Below the pieces are notes generated by a model, which was not told the origin of the DNA, searched no databases, and saw only the letters and a list, made by a program, of their open reading frames with translations. Shown here piece by piece: positions 59,846-64,000 of a stretch of 64,000 nucleotides of DNA. How positions within the stretch are numbered: position 1 is the first letter of the stretch; each line of letters begins with the position of its first letter. The stretch is from Arthrobacter sp. SLBN-112 (GTDB taxonomy: Bacteria; Actinomycetota; Actinomycetes; Actinomycetales; Micrococcaceae): NCBI RefSeq assembly GCF_030944625.1, contig NZ_JAUSXY010000001.1, forward strand, positions 868,001 to 932,000, in the 5' to 3' direction. The position numbers were made by a program, and so were the translations under genes.

Positions 59846-61027
59846 GTGAAACTGGGCATTCCGCGGGAACGCCGGGAGGGGGAGCGGCGCGTGGCCGCCA
59901 CTCCGGACACCGTCAGGCAGCTGACCGGAATGGGCCTGGACGTCCTGCTCGAAACCGCGGCCGGGACCGCCGCAGGCCACTCCGACCATGATTACCGGCA
60001 GGCGGGCGCGGCAGTAGTCCCTGACCTGGACTTCGGCGCCGTCGATATCCTGGCCCACGTCCGCCCGCTGGACCCGGACACCGCTGCGGCGTTGAAACGG
60101 GGAGCCGTCACTGTGGGGCTCGGATCGCCGTTGTCCGAACTGCCCACGGTGCAGGCGCTCGCGGACAACGGCATCACCTCCTTCGCCCTGGAGCTGGTGC
60201 CCCGCATTTCCCGGGCCCAGTCCATGGATGCGCTGACCTCGCAGGCACTGGTGGCCGGCTACCGCTGCGTGCTCGAAGCGGCCATCAGGCTGCCCCGGTT
60301 CTTTCCCCTGTACATGACCGCCGCGGGGACCATCCCGCCGGCCCGCATCCTGGTCCTCGGTGCCGGTGTGGCAGGCCTGCAGGCCATTGGGACGGCAAAG
60401 CGGCTGGGAGCCAGGGTTTTCGCCAACGACATCCGGCCCGCCTCCGCTGACGAGGTGGCCTCCATGGGCGGCACCTTCATCCGGCTGGACCTTGAAACGG
60501 CGGAAGCGGCCGGCGGCTACGCCCGGCAGCTGGGCACCGACGCCGGCACCAGGCAGCGCCAGCTGCTGGCACCGCACGTCGCCCAATCGGACGTTTTGAT
60601 CACGACGGCGGCCGTCCCCGGCCGTCCCGCGCCCCTCCTGGTGACCCGCGAGATGGTGCAGGGCATGCGCCCGGGATCGGTCGTCGTCGACCTCGCCGCG
60701 GAGTCCGGCGGGAACGTGGAGGGATCCGTGCCCGGCCAGGACATTCCCATCCCCACCGCCGACGGGTCCGGGCACATCACCCTGGTGGGCCTGAAGGACC
60801 CGGCCTCGGCGATGGCATCCGACGCCTCCCGCCTGTACGCCAAGAACGTGGCCAACCTGCTGGCGCTGATGGTCCGGGACGGCACCCTGGCCCTGGATTT
60901 CGAGGACGAAGTGGTGGCCGGAGCCTGCCTGACCCACGACGGCGTGGTGCGGCACCAGCCAACCGCAGACCTTCTGGCGGCACGGACCGGCGCAGCAGCC
61001 GTGGCCCGGCAGGACGGAGCGCTCTGA
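59846..61027 (+). CDS. pntAA: NAD(P) transhydrogenase subunit alpha part 1
   Basis: The NAD(H)-binding domain I subunit (393 residues) of proton-translocating transhydrogenase. MKLGIPRERREGERRVAATP starts the alanine-dehydrogenase-like fold, LVLGAGVAGLQAIGTAKRLGA is the NAD-binding loop, and TTAAVPGRPAPLLVT the dehydrogenase-like signature. GTG start follows GAGGAG. In three-gene actinobacterial systems the subunit is split from the short membrane part that follows. Confidence 0.93.
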   Translation: MKLGIPRERREGERRVAATPDTVRQLTGMGLDVLLETAAGTAAGHSDHDYRQAGAAVVPDLDFGAVDILAHVRPLDPDTAAALKRGAVTVGLGSPLSELPTVQALADNGITSFALELVPRISRAQSMDALTSQALVAGYRCVLEAAIRLPRFFPLYMTAAGTIPPARILVLGAGVAGLQAIGTAKRLGARVFANDIRPASADEVASMGGTFIRLDLETAEAAGGYARQLGTDAGTRQRQLLAPHVAQSDVLITTAAVPGRPAPLLVTREMVQGMRPGSVVVDLAAESGGNVEGSVPGQDIPIPTADGSGHITLVGLKDPASAMASDASRLYAKNVANLLALMVRDGTLALDFEDEVVAGACLTHDGVVRHQPTADLLAARTGAAAVARQDGAL

Positions 61028-61335
61028 TGGACGGGACAGCCCTGCTGACCATTACGGTGCTGGCGGTGTTCGTCGGCTTCGAAGTGGTGTCCAAGGTCTC
61101 CAGCACCCTGCACACGCCGCTGATGTCCGGCGCGAACGCCATCCACGGGATCATCCTGGTGGGTGCCATCATCGTGGCCGGCCAGGCAGCGGACCCGTGG
61201 GTCCTGGCGGTGGCGCTGCTCGCCGTCGTCCTCGCCACCGCCAACCTGGTGGGCGGGTTCGTGGTGACGGACCGGATGCTGCACATGTTCCACGCGAAAA
61301 AGGACGCCGGGCAGCCCAAGGCCGGCAGCAAATGA
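61027..61335 (+). CDS. pntAB: NAD(P) transhydrogenase subunit alpha part 2
   Basis: A 102-residue membrane subunit with three helices and STLHTPLMSGANAIHGI, a highly conserved segment. It joins the PntAA and PntB parts of the proton channel. Its ATG overlaps the pntAA stop, and its stop overlaps pntB in ATGA. Confidence 0.94.
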   Translation: MDGTALLTITVLAVFVGFEVVSKVSSTLHTPLMSGANAIHGIILVGAIIVAGQAADPWVLAVALLAVVLATANLVGGFVVTDRMLHMFHAKKDAGQPKAGSK

Positions 61336-62705
61336 GCATCCTCGATCCCGTCTGGACCGCCCTGCTGTACCTGGCCGCCGCCGTCTTCTTCATCCTGGCG
61401 CTGCGCGGACTCAGTTCACCCCGCACCGCCCGCCGCGGAAACCTGGTGGGCGCGCTGGGTGCCGTGATCGCCGTCGTGACGGTCTTCCTGTCCGCGCGGC
61501 TCGACAACATTCCGTGGATCCTGGGCGCCATCGTGGTGGGCTCCGCCGTGGCCGCCCCCGTGGCCCGGCGTGTCAGGATGACGCAGATGCCGCAGCTGGT
61601 GGCCCTGTTCAACGGGGTGGGCGGCGGCGCTGCCGCCCTGGTGGCCCTCCTGGAACTGGGCCACACCGCGGATCCCTGGGTCCGCGTGGCCATCGTTTTC
61701 ACGCTCCTGGTGGGGGCCGTTTCCTTTGCCGGTTCTGGCATCACCTTCGCCAAGCTGCAGGAGCTGATGACCACCCGGCCGGTGGTGTTCCCAGGGCTCC
61801 CCGTGGTGATGTCGGTGGTGCTGCTGGCGGCGGTGGCCTCCGGCGTCGCGGTGGTCCTTTCGGGTTCGCTGCCCCTTGCCGTCCTGCTGCTGGTCCTGGG
61901 TCTCGCCGCCGGCGTGCTGCTGGTGCTGCCCGTGGGCGGCGCAGACGTGCCCATCGTCATCTCGCTGCTGAACGCCTTCACCGGCCTGGCCGTCGCGGCG
62001 TCCGGCGTAGTGCTGGGCAACGTCCTGCTGGTGGTGGCCGGCACGCTCGTGGGCGCCTCGGGCACCATCCTCACCCGCGCCATGGCCGCGGCCATGGGCC
62101 GGAGCGTTGCGGGCATCCTGTTCGGCGCGTTCCGCGGAGGTTCGACGGCGGGATCCACGGCAGTGAGCGAGCGTCCGGTCCGGTCGTCCTCACCGGAAGA
62201 CGTGGCCGTCCTGCTGGGCTATGCCCAGCGCGTGATCATCGTCCCGGGCTACGGCCTGGCGGTGGCCCAGGGGCAGCACACCGCCGCCGAACTGGCACTG
62301 GCCCTGGAAGCCCGCGGCATCCAGGTGGATTTCGCCATCCACCCGGTAGCCGGCCGCATGCCCGGGCACATGAACGTACTGCTGGCGGAGGCCAACGTGC
62401 CCTACGAGTCGCTCAAGGAAATGGGTGAGATCAACCCGGAGTTCAAAACCACCGACGTTGCCCTGGTGGTGGGCGCGAACGACGTGGTGAACCCGGCGGC
62501 CAAGACGTCCTCCGGGTCGCCGATCTACGGGATGCCCATCCTGGAAGTGGCGGAGGCGCGGCAGGTGGTGTTCCTGAAGCGTTCCATGCGCCCCGGTTTC
62601 GCCGGCATCGAAAACGAGCTCCTGTACGAGCCGCAGACGTCCCTGCTGTTCGGCGATGCCAAGGAGTCCCTGGCCCAGGTGCTCGGCGCCGTCAAGGCAC
62701 TGTAG
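61332..62705 (+). CDS. pntB: NAD(P) transhydrogenase subunit beta
   Basis: The 457-residue membrane plus NADP(H)-binding domain III subunit. About nine helices cover residues 1-260; the soluble end contains VIIVPGYGLAVAQGQHT, HPVAGRMPGHMNVLL and GANDVVNPAA, the family signatures for NADP binding. It makes NADPH from NADH at the expense of the proton gradient. Three overlapping genes make a single operon beginning 117 bp after the IclR gene. Confidence 0.95.
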   Translation: MSILDPVWTALLYLAAAVFFILALRGLSSPRTARRGNLVGALGAVIAVVTVFLSARLDNIPWILGAIVVGSAVAAPVARRVRMTQMPQLVALFNGVGGGAAALVALLELGHTADPWVRVAIVFTLLVGAVSFAGSGITFAKLQELMTTRPVVFPGLPVVMSVVLLAAVASGVAVVLSGSLPLAVLLLVLGLAAGVLLVLPVGGADVPIVISLLNAFTGLAVAASGVVLGNVLLVVAGTLVGASGTILTRAMAAAMGRSVAGILFGAFRGGSTAGSTAVSERPVRSSSPEDVAVLLGYAQRVIIVPGYGLAVAQGQHTAAELALALEARGIQVDFAIHPVAGRMPGHMNVLLAEANVPYESLKEMGEINPEFKTTDVALVVGANDVVNPAAKTSSGSPIYGMPILEVAEARQVVFLKRSMRPGFAGIENELLYEPQTSLLFGDAKESLAQVLGAVKAL

Positions 62706-62779
62706 GCACGGAACTGCCGCTGCGACGGGTTACCCTTCTTTCAACAGCCTGCTTGCTTTCCACCCCACCAGAGGACGCC

Positions 62780-63700
62780 ATGACTGACACCACCTCCACT
62801 TCCCCCAAACGTGCCGCCATCATTGTCAATCCTGCCAAGCCGGTGGATATCGACGTGCGGGGCCTGGTGGCCAAGCACTGTGTCGAGAACGGCTGGGGCG
62901 AGCCGATCTGGCTGGAGACCACCAAGGAGGACCCCGGCGTCGGCCAGGCAAAGGAAGCCCTGGCGCAGGGCGCGGACGTGGTCATCGCGGCCGGCGGCGA
63001 CGGTACCGTGCGGTGCGTCGCCGAGGTCCTGTCCGGCGGCGACACCCCCATGGGCCTGCTGCCCCTGGGGACCGGGAACCTGCTGGCGCGCAACCTGGGC
63101 ATGGACGTGACCGATTACGACGGCGCCATGGCCGGCGCCCTGACCGGTGCCGAGCGGAAGATCGACGTGGTACGCGCCAAGCGCAAGGACCCGGACCAGG
63201 ACCAGCTCTTCCTGGTCATGGCCGGCATGGGCTACGACGCCACCATCATGGGCGACACCAACGAGGACCTGAAGGACAAAGTGGGCTGGCTGGCCTACGT
63301 GGACGCCGGCATCCGGAACCTGCCCGGCAAACCCGTGAAGGCAACCGTTGCGGTTGACGGGAACACCGTTGTGCACCGCGGTGTGCGCAGCGTGATGGTG
63401 GGCAACTGCGGCAAGGTCCAGGGCGGCCTGGAAATCTTCCCCGACGCCAAGATCGACGACGGCCTGCTGGACATTGCCGTCCTGGCACCCCACCACGGCA
63501 AGCTCGGCTGGCTGTCGGTGCTGGCGGGCATCATCGGCAAGGGCCGGAACCGGGATACGGCGGTGGAGTACTTCCAGGGCAAGACAGTCGAGATCACCCT
63601 GGAGCACAAGGACGACTACCAGCTGGACGGGGACCACGAGGGCGAGGGCAAGCACGTGCTGATGAGCATCGAGCCCGGCGCCCTGACCCTGCGGATGTAA
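62780..63700 (+). CDS. Diacylglycerol kinase family protein
   Basis: A 306-residue lipid kinase of the DagK/YegS type. IVNPAKPV starts the fold; AAGGDGTVRCVAEVL is the ATP-binding glycine-rich GGDGT loop, LLPLGTGNLLARNLG the second signature, and DGDHEG in the last domain carries catalytic residues. It phosphorylates diacylglycerol or a similar lipid or sphingoid base. ATG 62780 follows AGAGGA. It stands alone after pntB. Confidence 0.9.
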   Translation: MTDTTSTSPKRAAIIVNPAKPVDIDVRGLVAKHCVENGWGEPIWLETTKEDPGVGQAKEALAQGADVVIAAGGDGTVRCVAEVLSGGDTPMGLLPLGTGNLLARNLGMDVTDYDGAMAGALTGAERKIDVVRAKRKDPDQDQLFLVMAGMGYDATIMGDTNEDLKDKVGWLAYVDAGIRNLPGKPVKATVAVDGNTVVHRGVRSVMVGNCGKVQGGLEIFPDAKIDDGLLDIAVLAPHHGKLGWLSVLAGIIGKGRNRDTAVEYFQGKTVEITLEHKDDYQLDGDHEGEGKHVLMSIEPGALTLRM

Positions 63701-63723
63701 GTCCCCCGCCAGGGGCAGGCCCG

Positions 63724-64000
63724 CTACGCCAGGAGCCTGCCCCAGCGCGGATCCAGCAGCGGGGCACCCGCCAGTTTCAGCGCATGCCAGAGGGTGACCG
63801 CCACGGAATCAAGGACCGGGACCCCGGTGCCCGCCTCGATCTCCTCGGTGATGTTTGCCCCGTAAAGGTTGGTGCACAAGTACACCAGGGCGTCGGGCGC
63901 GGTGGCGGCGAGTTCCCGCGATCCCGGCAGCATCTCCTCCTCGGTGACCCTGGCGAAGGACTCGTTGTCGCTGAGCCCGAGTGCCCGGTGGTCCACGGTC
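63724..64000 (-). CDS. Asp/Glu racemase or maleate isomerase-like protein (partial)
   Basis: Only the C-terminal part (about 92 residues) is inside the window; the gene continues past 64000. DALVYLCTNLYGANITEEIE carries the second catalytic-Cys region of arylmalonate decarboxylase/maleate isomerase enzymes, and GVPVLDSVAVTLWHALKLAG matches their C-terminal helix. Substrate unknown. It is convergent with the diacylglycerol-kinase gene. Confidence 0.7.
   Translation of the reverse strand, partial: TVDHRALGLSDNESFARVTEEEMLPGSRELAATAPDALVYLCTNLYGANITEEIEAGTGVPVLDSVAVTLWHALKLAGAPLLDPRWGRLLA

Overview
The window looks like a chromosomal segment of a high-GC actinobacterium, most probably Arthrobacter or Pseudarthrobacter in the broad sense (inference). 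Support comes from the rpsF-ssb-rpsR-rplI ribosomal block, many GTG and TTG starts, WXG100, CsoR and class F sortase genes, a c-di-AMP (ydaO-type) riboswitch before a wall/glycan hydrolase, and a QsuB-type dehydroshikimate dehydratase linked to a beta-ketoadipate operon. No tRNA, rRNA, CRISPR array, prophage or insertion sequence was found.

Layout. (1) 1-13.7 kb: an extracellular glycan locus. Three family 2 glycosyltransferases, a large polytopic membrane protein, a GH16 hydrolase, a three-module NTase-like/P-loop/methyltransferase-like protein and an APH-fold kinase run on the plus strand. A lipid-linked glycan flippase (broken by one missing base) and a family 4 glycosyltransferase run on the minus strand, followed by a secreted GH16 enzyme behind a c-di-AMP riboswitch. 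(2) 14.0-21.3 kb: rpsF-ssb-rpsR-rplI behind a leader that can hide the rpsF Shine-Dalgarno sequence, then a DUF218/YdcF protein, a PhzF-like epimerase, an FMN reductase, an L7/L12-like membrane protein, and dnaB behind about 450 bp rich in DnaA boxes. (3) 21.3-28 kb: a double-hotdog thioesterase, DoxX, MATE and EamA transporters, small membrane proteins, a CGNR regulator, an orphan WXG100 protein and a DUF2277 protein. (4) 28-33.7 kb: a copper-resistance cluster (copA, copZ, csoR, two CsoR-like operators), a universal stress protein, and a class F-like sortase beside a proline-rich surface protein. (5) 33.8-39.4 kb: mixed housekeeping genes, including a six-Asp-box propeller, a MoaD/ThiS-like protein, an AlaA-type aminotransferase, an AEC carrier and an ATP-dependent DNA ligase.

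(6) 39.5-52.4 kb: a complete aromatic pathway. An MHS-family importer and a divergent IclR regulator precede a tight block: shikimate/quinate dehydrogenase, dehydroshikimate dehydratase, pcaHG, pcaB, pcaD, pcaC, pcaF, pcaIJ and a pcaR-like regulator. Together these convert shikimate through dehydroshikimate and protocatechuate to succinyl-CoA and acetyl-CoA. (7) 52.5-56.5 kb: a MacA/MacB-like efflux set whose permease is frameshifted by one extra base. (8) 56.5-59.7 kb: a second MHS importer, AroE-like protein and IclR regulator, echoing region 6, with a recognisable IclR-type operator between the divergent genes. (9) 59.8-64 kb: a three-subunit proton-translocating transhydrogenase, a diacylglycerol-kinase-family protein and the 3' part of an Asp/Glu racemase/maleate isomerase-like gene cut by the window end.

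The least familiar pieces are the three-module protein with its kinase partner (6.6-9.5 kb), the sortase/surface-protein pair that lacks textbook motifs, an inverted repeat shared by two cell-surface promoters 33 kb apart, the DnaA-box cluster upstream of dnaB, and a structured intergenic RNA candidate near 31.2-31.3 kb. All functions are read from sequence motifs without database searches.
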